From positions 1-56,966 of the forward strand of contig SCQE01000036.1 of assembly GCA_004321915.1 (NCBI GenBank): a stretch of 56,966 nt of DNA. The letters are read 5' to 3'. The stretch is from Nitrospirota bacterium (GTDB lineage: Bacteria > Nitrospirota > Thermodesulfovibrionia > Thermodesulfovibrionales > Dissulfurispiraceae). A program made the position numbers and the translations under genes. Below, piece after piece: positions 1-8,355 of this stretch (position 1 is its first letter; each line of letters opens with the position of its first letter). Below the pieces are notes generated by a model that worked only from the letters and a program-made list of their open reading frames with translations, made no database searches and was not told where the DNA came from.

Positions 1-180
1 TCAGCGGCAGCAGAAAAATGCAGCGCCGCATAGAAGACCCAACAGCGGGGCAGATTGAAGTCCTAAAGGCATTTGGATACGAAATAAAGGACGGTTGGGT
101 CTTACAGATTTCAAAACGCTAAAACAGCCACTATCAAGCATTTGAGGCCTACTGTCGCTTATTATCGCCGAAAGTCCAGT
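1..180 (+). mobile_element. Right end of an insertion sequence (partial, runs off the window)
   Basis: The first ~120 bases encode the C-terminus of a plus-strand, transposase-like protein, and the following bases interrupt the 3' part of a minus-strand PIN toxin gene. PIN-like sequence can be followed from 384 down to about 190 and then stops, so the element edge is probably between 150 and 190. A run with the look of a terminal repeat lies near 150-175. The other end is outside the window, so neither the terminal inverted repeat nor a target duplication can be confirmed. Boundary and family are inferred. Confidence 0.35.
3..122 (+). CDS. Transposase-like protein, C-terminal 39 residues only
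   Basis: An open frame enters from the left edge and stops with TAA at 120-122. The peptide contains PTAGQIEVLKAFGYEIKDGW, a hydrophobic/aromatic tail of the kind that ends some IS-family transposases (IS1634-like is my best guess, from memory). No catalytic residue lies in this fragment. It is placed as coding because the composition is protein-like and because the adjacent PIN gene is truncated exactly here. It could be the end of another protein. Confidence 0.4.
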   Translation, partial: SGSRKMQRRIEDPTAGQIEVLKAFGYEIKDGWVLQISKR

Positions 181-384
181 CAAAGTGCCTGCAAATCTGA
201 TTGTCGCGCTATTGCCGATAGTTTTAAGAAGCAGGTTGTATGTTTCAATCAATACAAGGTCGGATGTGACGAGTTGTTATCGCTTATATACAAGCGAAGT
301 ATAAATTCCGGACGCTTCTTTTGAATATTGGTCGCTGCTGTTTGCAATCGCAATCCATGCGCCTGTGTCTATAAAGACTTTCAT
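180..384 (-). pseudogene. PIN-domain (VapC-like) toxin, broken by an in-frame stop and a 3' truncation
   Basis: The start ATG (384-382) overlaps the antitoxin stop in an ATGA arrangement typical of toxin-antitoxin operons. The N-terminus MKVFIDTGAWIAIANSSDQY carries the first PIN acidic residue (Asp6). Translation meets TAA at codon 36 (279-277). Reading through in the same frame gives VTSDLVLIETYNLLLKTIG, the expected next PIN segment, with the second acidic residue in IETYN. One nonsense codon therefore interrupts an otherwise intact N-terminal half. After about residue 65 the PIN-like sequence ends where the insertion sequence begins, removing the C-terminal acidic residues. The product should be inactive. 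Confidence 0.75.
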
Positions 385-620
385 CGCGCTCTTTGCAAAT
401 CTCCACGTTTTTTTCCATATAAATATTCGTCATGTTTTGCAGCACTGTCTTTTACGGAGCTTTTACCGACCCCTATAATGCTCAAAGCTGTTTTAGTTAT
501 ATCATCCGATTCGTTTTCTTTAAAAATATTCAGTTCAACTTTTTCGCGCTCGTGAAACCTGACCTTTTTAAGCGGCCTGAACACGCCGTTTTCGTATATA
601 GCCGTCACTGTTTTGGACAT
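381..620 (-). CDS. AF2212-like (DUF104) antitoxin
   Basis: This is a 79-residue protein beginning MSKTVTAIYENGVFRPL, the hallmark of AF2212-like antitoxins (PF01954): a short beta-strand followed by ENGVFRPLKKV. The family forms the antitoxin partner of PIN-domain RNases; the N-terminal half binds DNA or dimerises and the C-terminal half wraps the toxin. A strong Shine-Dalgarno sequence (AAGGAGG) sits just upstream of the start on the minus strand, and a -10-like TACAAT lies further upstream. Its stop codon overlaps the toxin start. The antitoxin is intact while its toxin is broken, so it is probably a relic. Confidence 0.8.
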   Translation of the reverse strand: MSKTVTAIYENGVFRPLKKVRFHEREKVELNIFKENESDDITKTALSIIGVGKSSVKDSAAKHDEYLYGKKRGDLQRAR

Positions 621-854
621 ACAAACCTCCTTCTAAAGAGATGTCTTAATTGTACCACAAAGAAAGTCTGAGAATTTATTTGTTATCTACTTAAGGTGCT
701 GAAGTTGGAATTGGAATACCACTGGAGATTAAACAGGCCATCATACACTAAATACCACTGTCCAGTTATTGGGGATTAAAACAGCTCTGATTTCTTTAAA
801 TAATCGACGGAATATGATATTCTTAACCGAAAATATAATGAGTGGGGCGGTAAT
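621..854. other. Intergenic, no gene recognised
   Basis: The left part holds the leader of the minus-strand antitoxin gene. The motif AATACCACTG occurs twice (near 714 and 750) and may be left over from a mobile element. The right end holds the ribosome-binding region (GGGGCGG) of the PAS/GGDEF gene. I see no convincing promoter or RNA. Confidence 0.4.
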
Positions 855-1790
855 ATGTCGGGATTGATTGAATTTTATCACCGGTTGTTCGATTCGGTCC
901 ATGAGGGCGTATACTTTATGGATAACAAAAAAAATATCATGCACTGGAACAAGAGCGCCGAGAGGATAACAGGCTACAGCGAAGCCGACATAATCGGCTC
1001 GCGATGCTCCGGAGGAATACTTACCCATCTCGATAAGAACGGCAACGATATTTGTACGACCGACTGTGTTTTCGACAAGGCCATCTGTAACTGCCGCGAA
1101 AATGTAGGGGATGTGTATATTCGTCATAAAGACGGACATCGCGTACCCGTGAGGATCCACATAACACCTGTAACAGACCCGCAGGGCAATATAGTCGGCG
1201 CTATCGAGGTTTTCAGGGAAAACGTATTCAGGAGCGTCGATGAAGAGTTGATCGCCGATCTTAAAAAGGCGGACCTGATAGACCCGCTCACAGGCCTTGC
1301 GAACCAGAAGTATGTTGAGATGAAGCTCAGGTCGGGTCTCGAACACAAACAAAAACATGACATACCGTTTGGAATAATACTCATATCCGTCGACGACCTT
1401 CGCGATATAGACGAGATATTCACCCATGACATAGAGCAGGAAGTTTTCAATATGGTCGCAAGGACGCTCGAAAGCAGTGTCAGGTCTTTCGATCTTGTCG
1501 GGCGTTGGGGCGAAGAGTATTTTCTCGCTGTTATAAGCCATGTCAATCAGGAACAGTTGGTGGCCATAGCCAACAAACTGCGCACGACAATCGAACGTTC
1601 GTTCGTGGATGTGCGCGAGCAATTTTTGCTCAAGGTGACATTGACCATGGGGGCCACGGTTTCTATGGCGGAAGACAGTGTGCAGACCATAACCGGCAGG
1701 GTCTTGTATATACTCGAGCGCGGGAAGAGTTACGGGCACAATCTGGTTTTTACCGACGAAGACCTTCACGAAACCGAAAGCAACAACTGA
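855..1790 (+). CDS. PAS domain protein with a degenerate GGDEF domain
   Basis: The protein has 311 residues. A PAS domain covers about residues 5-120 and contains a cysteine-rich insert (Cys51, 67, 71, 78, 80) of the type seen in PAS-GGDEF sensors of anaerobes. The GGDEF domain begins at DPLTGLAN (143-150) and runs to about 300. The catalytic signature, normally RWGGDEF or RWGGEEF, reads RWGEEYF (217-223): the second Gly is replaced and the Glu-Phe order is shifted. The first metal site is ISVDDL (Asp180). I expect weak or no diguanylate cyclase activity; it may instead bind nucleotide or act as a protein partner. It lies 25 bp upstream of the MASE1 kinase, so the two are probably cotranscribed. 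The start is ATG with GGGGCGG upstream. Confidence 0.8.
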   Translation: MSGLIEFYHRLFDSVHEGVYFMDNKKNIMHWNKSAERITGYSEADIIGSRCSGGILTHLDKNGNDICTTDCVFDKAICNCRENVGDVYIRHKDGHRVPVRIHITPVTDPQGNIVGAIEVFRENVFRSVDEELIADLKKADLIDPLTGLANQKYVEMKLRSGLEHKQKHDIPFGIILISVDDLRDIDEIFTHDIEQEVFNMVARTLESSVRSFDLVGRWGEEYFLAVISHVNQEQLVAIANKLRTTIERSFVDVREQFLLKVTLTMGATVSMAEDSVQTITGRVLYILERGKSYGHNLVFTDEDLHETESNN

Positions 1791-1815
1791 TGATTCCCCC
1801 CGCATCCTGACCGAG

Positions 1816-4806
1816 ATGGAAACAACAACGGTCAAGGACAGGCCCGAATATTTTTCGAGGACGGAGATATGCATAAGTCCGCGCCGGCTTTTGTCGATCG
1901 CGGTCGTCTATTTTTCAGTCGCGAAGCTCGGTCTGTTTTTTGTGGGTCAGGGTGTGGCCTTTATCTGGCCTGCGAGCGGCGTTGCGCTCGCCGTCTTGCT
2001 GCTCTGCCGCAGGCAGGACTGGGGAAAGATCATTGCGACGACCTTCCCGGTCAATGCCCTCGCAAACCTGACTTCGGGGAATTCTCTTGCCGTGAGCCTC
2101 GGTTTTGCCTTTGCCAATTCATTGGAGTCGTTTGTTGCCGCTTATGTCCTTACGGGATTTGCCGGCAGGCCGATAGACTTTTCGAAGCTTTCCGAAATAG
2201 CCGGTTTAGTTACGGTCGCTCTATTTGTGAACGGAGCAACCGCATTCGTAGGAGCGGCAGTCCCCTATTTCGGGACCGGATCATATTACTGGGACGTATG
2301 GCTGACTTGGTGGGTGGCCGACGGGCTCGGCATGTTGATAGTAACCCCGTTGGCAGTATCATGGGCAAGGGATTTTAAAATTTTAAGACAGCCGGACCCT
2401 TTGAAAGTAATCGAAGCGTGCTTTCTGGTAATATTTTTTGTGACCGTTTCATCTCTGGTTTTTAACTACAGGCCGCAAAGTTTCAGGCATTTCGAGCCTT
2501 ATATGATTTACCCGGTCCTTGTCTGGGCCGGGTATCGTTTCAGCATGCGCGGCATTTCTTTTTTGATGACGGCGCTTGCCGTAATAACGGTCTATGCCAC
2601 TATAAACGGAAAGGGTATGTTCGCCGTAGAATCCGATTCTATAAGCAACGCCTTTCTTCATGCGCAGCTGTTTTTGGCCATAACCGCGGGTGTCATCTAT
2701 ACGCTTACCTGTTCGTATGCCGAACTGAAGTCGCATGTGGACAGGGCCAGAATGTTGAATTCAATCCACGGCCTTGTGAATGTAACAGGAAAGATCGCTT
2801 CTTCTTTTTCTTCGGATATTACAAAACTCTATCAGGCGGTCTGCGATCATGCCGTCGAGAAGGGGTTATTCAAAAGGGTCTGGATAGGTTTGGCGGACCC
2901 CTACTCGCAGACGGTGGACATGGTTGCACAGGCCGGGGAGGGGGGCGGATACTCGTCGTTTGCCATGGTCCCGCTTACTATAGACAATAACGTATCTGCG
3001 ACCTTGAATTTTTACAGCGACGTAAAAGATTTTTTCGGAGACGAAGAAATGGTTTTGCTTAACTCTTTGGCCACCGAGCTTTCGCTGGCCGTCCAGAACC
3101 AAGAAAACATAAAACAGCGCAGACTTTTCGAAGAAGCGTTGCTGCGCGCGGAAAAACGCTATCGTTCGATAGTCGAGAATGCGTCCGAAGCTATATTTCA
3201 GGTCTCAAAGGAAGGGCGGTTCATCATAATCAACAGCGCAGGGGCGCGGATGTTGGGTTATTCATCGCCCGGAGATATAATCGCTTCGGTCACCAACATG
3301 AGGAGCCAGCTTTATGCGGACCCTGAACAGCGCGATGAATTATTGCGCAAATTGGACAGGAAGGGTTCTGTGGCGGGTTTTGAATGTCTTTTATACAGAC
3401 GCGACCGCACCCTGATCTGGTGCGAGATGAATGTGCGGGAAGTCAGCGACGAAGAGGGGGCGCAGCCTTATTACGAAGGGACTTTCAGGGACATTACCGA
3501 AAGGAAGAGGACCGAAAAGCTTGTAGAAAAACGACTCGAACTCATGGATTACTCATTGGACCATAACATTGCCGCGTTGCTGAGGAAGATGCTGGATGAG
3601 GTGGAAGAACTGACAGGGAGCAGCATAGGGTTTTATCACTTTGTGGATGAGGATGCCCGGACACTGACGCTGCAACAGTGGTCCAGCCTCACGGTGCATG
3701 AATTCTGCAAGGCTGAAGGTCGCGGGCTTCACTACGGGATAGACAAGGCGGGTGTCTGGGCCGATTGTATCAGAGAGCGGCGTCCTGTTATTCATAACGA
3801 TTATAAAGCGTTGTCTCATGCGAAGGGATTTCCTGAAGGACATGCTCCGGTCACGCGGGAACTGGTTGTGCCTATCTTGAGGAACGGAAAGATCATAGCC
3901 GTGCTCGGCGTGGGAAACAAGGCTTATGATTATACTATGCAGGATGTCGAGATGGTCATTCTTTTTGCCGACATCGCATGGGACATCGTAGAGCGCAAGC
4001 TGTTCGAGGAAGAGGCGCGGCGATCGCAGACAAAGTTGATCCACGCCAACAAGATGTCGTCGCTCGGCATTCTGGTTTCGAGCGTAGCTCATGAGGTCAA
4101 TAATCCGAATAATTTTATTATGTTCAACAGTTCGCTTATCGAATCCGCGTGGAAGGACATGGAAAAGATTCTCGACCGGAGGTTCCATGAAGAGGGTGCG
4201 TTTAATATTTCGGGGCTGCCCTACGAGGAGATGCGCGATGCCATGCCCAAACTTATTACGGGCATCAAGGACGGGTCGTACAGGATCAAGAACATGGTGG
4301 ACAGGCTTCGCGAGTTTTCGCGCCAAAGCGGCAAAACGCTCGACGACAGGGTGAATATTGCGGTTGCGGTCGAAAATACATCCGTTATTATTTCCAACCA
4401 GATAAGAAAATATACCGATTGTTTCAATATCGAGCTGGAGCAGGACCTGCCCGTTATCAAGGGCAGCATTCAGCAGATAGAGCAGGTGCTTATCAACCTT
4501 GTTCTTAATTCGCTGCATGCCCTGCCTGACAGGAAAGCCGCCATTACAGTGCGCGCGAAACCCTCTCCTGACCGGACGAGCGTTATAATCGAGGTTGAAG
4601 ACGAGGGGGCAGGCATCGGGCCTGATGTGCTCAAGCGTCTTACAGAGCCGTTTTTCAGCACAAAACTGGATGAGGGCGGGACAGGTCTGGGTTTGTCCAT
4701 ATCGGAAGCCATTGTCCACGACCATAAGGGCGAGCTGCGTTTTGAATCGGTTTTAGGAAAGGGCACCAAGGCATATATTACGCTGCCGGCCCTGCAGAAG
4801 GAGTGA
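1816..4806 (+). CDS. MASE1-GAF-PAS-GAF sensor histidine kinase
   Basis: The protein has 996 residues. An N-terminal MASE1 integral membrane sensor (about 22-305, roughly eight hydrophobic segments, with the motif FIWPASGVALAVLL) is followed by a GAF-like segment (~320-435), a PAS domain (~440-560, ending DITERKR), a second GAF domain (~580-740), a dimerisation domain with phospho-accepting His759 in SVAHEVNNPNNF, and a HATPase domain with N-box (INLVLNSLHAL), G1 (DEGAGI) and G2 (GTGLGLSIS). It should autophosphorylate and pass phosphate to the NtrC-type regulator that starts one base after its stop codon. The ligand is unknown. The ATG is weakly supported: no clear Shine-Dalgarno. Confidence 0.9.
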   Translation: METTTVKDRPEYFSRTEICISPRRLLSIAVVYFSVAKLGLFFVGQGVAFIWPASGVALAVLLLCRRQDWGKIIATTFPVNALANLTSGNSLAVSLGFAFANSLESFVAAYVLTGFAGRPIDFSKLSEIAGLVTVALFVNGATAFVGAAVPYFGTGSYYWDVWLTWWVADGLGMLIVTPLAVSWARDFKILRQPDPLKVIEACFLVIFFVTVSSLVFNYRPQSFRHFEPYMIYPVLVWAGYRFSMRGISFLMTALAVITVYATINGKGMFAVESDSISNAFLHAQLFLAITAGVIYTLTCSYAELKSHVDRARMLNSIHGLVNVTGKIASSFSSDITKLYQAVCDHAVEKGLFKRVWIGLADPYSQTVDMVAQAGEGGGYSSFAMVPLTIDNNVSATLNFYSDVKDFFGDEEMVLLNSLATELSLAVQNQENIKQRRLFEEALLRAEKRYRSIVENASEAIFQVSKEGRFIIINSAGARMLGYSSPGDIIASVTNMRSQLYADPEQRDELLRKLDRKGSVAGFECLLYRRDRTLIWCEMNVREVSDEEGAQPYYEGTFRDITERKRTEKLVEKRLELMDYSLDHNIAALLRKMLDEVEELTGSSIGFYHFVDEDARTLTLQQWSSLTVHEFCKAEGRGLHYGIDKAGVWADCIRERRPVIHNDYKALSHAKGFPEGHAPVTRELVVPILRNGKIIAVLGVGNKAYDYTMQDVEMVILFADIAWDIVERKLFEEEARRSQTKLIHANKMSSLGILVSSVAHEVNNPNNFIMFNSSLIESAWKDMEKILDRRFHEEGAFNISGLPYEEMRDAMPKLITGIKDGSYRIKNMVDRLREFSRQSGKTLDDRVNIAVAVENTSVIISNQIRKYTDCFNIELEQDLPVIKGSIQQIEQVLINLVLNSLHALPDRKAAITVRAKPSPDRTSVIIEVEDEGAGIGPDVLKRLTEPFFSTKLDEGGTGLGLSISEAIVHDHKGELRFESVLGKGTKAYITLPALQKE

Positions 4807-4807
4807 T

Positions 4808-6226
4808 ATGAACAGGCATCAGAATTCTACAAACCCGGTGCTGCTTATTGATGACGAACAACAGTCTCTTTTGGGCGCAAGCCTTATCCTGCGGTCGTCG
4901 GGTTTGGAGGATGTGGTGACATTCAGCGACAGCAGAATGGTCATGCCATTTTTGTCCGAAAATAAAGCTTCGGCGATTGTTCTGGACCTGTCTATGCCGT
5001 TCGTAACTGGCGCGGAGCTTCTTAAAATGCTTAGGGATGAGCACCCCGACATACCGGTAATCGTTATGACGGCCATGAATGAGCTTGAGACTGCGGTGGA
5101 CTGCATGAAATCAGGGGCCATGGACTATCTCGTCAAACCCGTGGACAAGGAAAGGTTCGTTACTGCGGTAAAAAATGCGCTCGAAATGAATACGCTCAGG
5201 AACGAGATGTTCTCGATCAAACAGCATCTCCTCGATAGGGGTGACGCCCTGCATGAAGCTTTTTCTAAAATGCAGACGACAAACAGGCGGATGCTCAATA
5301 TATTCAGCTATATCGAGGCGGTGGCTGTTTCGGAACAACCTTTGCTTATAACCGGCGAGACGGGCGTGGGCAAAGAGCTCGTGGCGCATCAAGCCCATGC
5401 CTTGAGCGGACGTTGCGGCGAATTCATCGCCGTCAATATTGCGGGGCTGGACGAGACCGCTTTTTCGGATACTCTGTTCGGCCATGTGAGAGGCGCTTTT
5501 ACCGGGGCCGAATCCGTGAGAGAGGGCATGATCGCAAAAGCCAAAAACGGCACGCTTTTTCTGGACGAGATAGGCGACCTTAAAGGACCGCTCCAGATAA
5601 AGCTTTTGAGGCTTCTGGAAGAAAGAAAATATTTTCCGCTCGGCTCCGACACCGGCAGCCGCTGTGAGGCGCGTATAATAGTCGCCACAAACCATGACCT
5701 GCAGGCTGATATGGCGTCCGGTAAATTTCGCAAGGACCTTTATTTCCGTCTCAGGTGCCATCATCTGCATATCCCGCCTTTGAGAGAGCGCAGGGAGGAT
5801 ATTCAACTGCTGCTGGACCGGTTCTTGGACGAGGCGTCTCAAGTTTTTTGCAAGAAGAGACCTCATCTTCCGGCCGAGTTGCTGCCTCTTTTGAATGCGT
5901 ATACTTTTCCGGGTAATGTGCGCGAATTCAAGACTATGGTATGGGATGCCGTAGCACGGCATACGCACGGCACACTTTCTTTAGAGTCGTTCAGGGAGCA
6001 TATGGGGTACGTTATGTCCGATGCGGAGGTTTTTAGTGCATCGGATTCTGCAGCGCGTTCATATTTTCAGGACCTTGAGGAGAGGCTTCCTACCCTCAAG
6101 GAGGCGGAGGAATTCCTTATTGCCGAAGGTCTTAAAAGGGCGGACGGAAATCAGGGCATTGCCGCAGCTATGTTAGGCATAACGCGTCAGGCATTGAACA
6201 AAAGACTCTATAGAAAAAAACAATAA
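4808..6226 (+). CDS. NtrC-family sigma-54-dependent response regulator
   Basis: The protein has 472 residues. The receiver domain has its acidic pocket at DD (15-16), phospho-acceptor Asp60 and Lys110 in VKPVD. The AAA+ domain carries Walker A GETGVGKE (183-190), the sigma-54 contact loop GAFTGA (229-234), Walker B LFLDEI and arginine-finger region KDLYFRL. A C-terminal Fis-type helix-turn-helix (about 440-470, AAAMLGITRQALNKRL) completes it. It should bind upstream sites and open sigma-54 promoters when phosphorylated by the adjacent kinase. A good -24/-12 promoter lies 414 bp downstream, in front of the chemotaxis operon, and is a plausible target (inferred). Confidence 0.92.
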   Translation: MNRHQNSTNPVLLIDDEQQSLLGASLILRSSGLEDVVTFSDSRMVMPFLSENKASAIVLDLSMPFVTGAELLKMLRDEHPDIPVIVMTAMNELETAVDCMKSGAMDYLVKPVDKERFVTAVKNALEMNTLRNEMFSIKQHLLDRGDALHEAFSKMQTTNRRMLNIFSYIEAVAVSEQPLLITGETGVGKELVAHQAHALSGRCGEFIAVNIAGLDETAFSDTLFGHVRGAFTGAESVREGMIAKAKNGTLFLDEIGDLKGPLQIKLLRLLEERKYFPLGSDTGSRCEARIIVATNHDLQADMASGKFRKDLYFRLRCHHLHIPPLRERREDIQLLLDRFLDEASQVFCKKRPHLPAELLPLLNAYTFPGNVREFKTMVWDAVARHTHGTLSLESFREHMGYVMSDAEVFSASDSAARSYFQDLEERLPTLKEAEEFLIAEGLKRADGNQGIAAAMLGITRQALNKRLYRKKQ

Positions 6227-6265
6227 ATTTTCACTTCACCCCCTTAGCAGGGCAAACGCACTATG

Positions 6266-6446
6266 TTCGTCAGGGGCAAATTTCCTCCGTTCAGAAGCTG
6301 CGTTTTGACGGTTCTAAATGCTCGCTCCGCTACAGCCGTGCAACTCGGCCTTCGGCCTCAGACACTCACGGCTGTTTAACGCTGCGCTTCGCAAAGAACC
6401 GTTTCCAAAACTCCGCTATTCACTCCGGAAACCTGTCCCTGACGAA
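6266..6446. repeat. 181-bp nested palindromic repeat, copy 1
   Basis: A 139-bp core (6288-6426) matches the core at 49950-50086 almost throughout. Within the core are nested inverted repeats: GTTTTG with CAAAAC, ACGGTTCT with AGAACCGT-like sequence, ACAGCCGTG with CACGGCTGT, and a central GGCC-TTC-GGCC hairpin. Outside the core, the arms TTCGTCAGGG and CCCTGACGAA pair with each other over about 20 bp, but these arms have no similarity to the arms of copy 2. The whole unit can fold into a long cruciform or RNA hairpin. It lies 40 bp after the sigma-54 regulator and could terminate transcription. Confidence 0.85.
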
Positions 6447-6639
6447 TAATTTGGAAAAATAGTGAGTTTGTCCTAACCCCCTAGGACAAGGACAAAAGTT
6501 GCACATTGACTGTATCATATTATTTTTCAATCGGATAGCTTGTAATAATTCTAAATCTCTTTAGGTTTGTAAAATTTCTTACCACCCCTGCCTTATGCCT
6601 GTCAATAGGTAACCTGTTGAATATTAAGCAACTTTATTC
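6447..6639. other. Intergenic, upstream region of the sigma-54 promoter
   Basis: There are about 190 bp between the palindromic repeat and the -24/-12 promoter. No open frame is convincing. This is where upstream activator (enhancer) sites for an NtrC-type regulator would be expected; I see no obvious perfect dyad that I would name as one. Confidence 0.4.
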
Positions 6640-6655
6640 TGGCACATATAATGCT
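6640..6655 (+). promoter_or_regulatory. Sigma-54 (-24/-12) promoter of the chemotaxis operon
   Basis: The sequence TGGCAC-ATATA-ATGCT matches the sigma-54 consensus TGGCAC-N5-TTGCW at all but one key position. GG (6641-6642) and GC (6653-6654) are separated by exactly 10 bases, the invariant spacing. Transcription should start near 6666, 42 bp before the first start codon of the operon. A sigma-54 activator is encoded directly upstream. Confidence 0.75.
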
Positions 6656-6707
6656 CTATAAGATGACTGATTGCTATGGAAATACCCGTTTTAAAGGACC
6701 GATATTA

Positions 6708-7106
6708 ATGGCAAAACATATTCTGGTAGTGGATGACGAGATGAGTTTCAGGTTTGCTTCGAGGCTCGCGTTCAGACAGGTGGGTTTCGATGTCAGCGAA
6801 GCTGTCGACGGTTACGAGGCCCTGAAACTTATTGTGAGCAGTCTGGACTCTGGAAATCCCTACGACATGCTTCTGCTCGATATCCAGATGCCTAATATGA
6901 CCGGCATCGAGCTTTATAACGCACTGAAAGAGCTTGGGATATCCATTCCGGTGATTTTCATATCGGGTTATGCGGACGGCGCGATGATCGAAGATATAGA
7001 AAAGAGGATCAACGGGAAATTGTTGCAAAAGCCGTTTGAGTCACAGCAGTTGGTGAGGCTTGCCGAAAGTTTACTAAATGAAAAGGGTGAGTGCAATGGA
7101 AACTGA
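6708..7106 (+). CDS. Single-domain response regulator (receiver)
   Basis: The protein has 132 residues and is a CheY-like receiver: acidic pair at 10-11, phospho-acceptor Asp58 in LLLDIQMP, the conserved Ser/Thr strand FISGY and Lys in LLQKPF. It has no output domain. I chose the ATG at 6708 because AAAGGA lies 10 bases upstream and homology begins at [10 protein letters not shown]; an in-frame start at 6651 would lie inside the sigma-54 promoter. It is the first gene after the -24/-12 promoter and overlaps the next gene by 11 bp, so it should act in this chemotaxis-type pathway as a phosphate target or sink for CheA. Confidence 0.85.
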   Translation: MAKHILVVDDEMSFRFASRLAFRQVGFDVSEAVDGYEALKLIVSSLDSGNPYDMLLLDIQMPNMTGIELYNALKELGISIPVIFISGYADGAMIEDIEKRINGKLLQKPFESQQLVRLAESLLNEKGECNGN

Positions 7107-8334
7107 GATGAAAAAACGCGGCATAGGGTTCAAAAGCATCGGCGGCATGTTAGCCCTGCAGTGTCTTGTTCTGCCTACGTTGTTCATAGACAGCACGCTT
7201 ATAAGGCTGTTGGCGGCGAGTATCGCTTTAGCGGCAGTGACCGGCGGAATGGTTTTGTTTTTTAGAAGCAAAATAAATGAAGCGGAAAAAAGGGTCTACG
7301 AAGAGGAGAACAGGGTGATATCCGATATGGAGAAGATCATCGCCCCTGCGGTGCGAAGCATGGAAGAGCGTGTGAAGATAATCCCTGTATTGAACACGCA
7401 GCTGAAGGAGGTAATAGAGCAGACCGAGGCCGCGGCGCTCGAAATAGGCAATGATTTTTCGGATATAGTCTCTCGGGCCAGAAATCAGGCCGAGCAGGCA
7501 TCCGCAGCTGTGAGCAGCTTTTCGGCGGAGGCCGGGAGCGGCGGCAATGTTATTGAACTCAGCAGGTATACGCTTACCGAGGTCACGGACAAGGTGCGTA
7601 ATATCGGCGAGATCACGCAGCAGACCCTTGCGGACATCGAAGTAATATTAAAGGAAACGTCGGCCATCAAAGGTATTGTCGACGAAATGGAATATATAAG
7701 CGACCAGACCAACCTTCTCGCCCTGAATGCGGCCATAGAGGCGGCCCGGGCAGGCGAATACGGACGCGGTTTTGCGGTTGTGGCAGATGAGGTCAGAAAA
7801 CTGTCACAGAAATCGGCGGCAGCGGCCGAGAAGATACGCAAACAGTTCACCAAGGTCGAGAGCGAGATAAAAAGCATATACGGGAAGACGGAGCGCAGCA
7901 CGGAAGAAACTAGCACTCTTTCGCATGAAGCCGAGAATGTCGTGAACCAAACCTTGAACAAGATCGACCTTGCTATGGGCTCTACGCGGGAGCAGCTGCA
8001 TAGCCTTATGGGAGAGACAGAATCCCTTGCGCGTGACATAGGCAGGATACTCGTATCTATGCAGTTTCAGGACATTACCCGGCAGCGTATAGAGCATGTC
8101 ATAGATCCTCTCGTCATTATCAAAAGCGAGATAGAGGACGCCTGCCGCAGCATAAATCAGATGGAGGAACTGGTGCATCAGTCAGCGGGCCACGATTCGC
8201 TTGCCGCAGCAATAGAAAAGATGTACACCATGGAGTCTGAACGAAAGGCCATGCAAAAGGCGCTTAATCTCAAGCAGGAAAATACAGGCAGCGGCAGCAA
8301 GGCCGCTGCCGAAGACAATATAACCTTATTTTAG
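7096..8334 (+). CDS. Methyl-accepting chemotaxis-type signal transducer without a periplasmic sensor domain
   Basis: The protein has 412 residues. Two hydrophobic segments close together at the N-terminus (about 15-31 and 37-56) leave almost no extracytoplasmic loop. The remainder is a coiled-coil signalling domain with the kinase-contact tip [18 protein letters not shown] (204-221) and the downstream motif [14 protein letters not shown] often found in transducers of this subgroup. It probably senses a membrane or cytoplasmic cue, or takes input from a partner. The start at 7096 is preferred over 7078 because GGGTGAG precedes it; it overlaps the receiver gene by 11 bp. Confidence 0.85.
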   Translation: METEMKKRGIGFKSIGGMLALQCLVLPTLFIDSTLIRLLAASIALAAVTGGMVLFFRSKINEAEKRVYEEENRVISDMEKIIAPAVRSMEERVKIIPVLNTQLKEVIEQTEAAALEIGNDFSDIVSRARNQAEQASAAVSSFSAEAGSGGNVIELSRYTLTEVTDKVRNIGEITQQTLADIEVILKETSAIKGIVDEMEYISDQTNLLALNAAIEAARAGEYGRGFAVVADEVRKLSQKSAAAAEKIRKQFTKVESEIKSIYGKTERSTEETSTLSHEAENVVNQTLNKIDLAMGSTREQLHSLMGETESLARDIGRILVSMQFQDITRQRIEHVIDPLVIIKSEIEDACRSINQMEELVHQSAGHDSLAAAIEKMYTMESERKAMQKALNLKQENTGSGSKAAAEDNITLF

Positions 8335-8355
8335 AAATCAAGCCGGAGGTGTGCT

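Noticed and set aside
741-1874. Minus-strand open frame opposite the PAS/GGDEF gene
   Set aside because: It is antisense to a PAS/GGDEF protein with normal domain order; no ribosome-binding site or motif.
3553-4725. Long minus-strand open frame (390 codons) opposite the MASE1 kinase
   Set aside because: It lies wholly antisense to a protein with clear kinase motifs; its peptide shows no domain and reflects codon bias of the sense gene.
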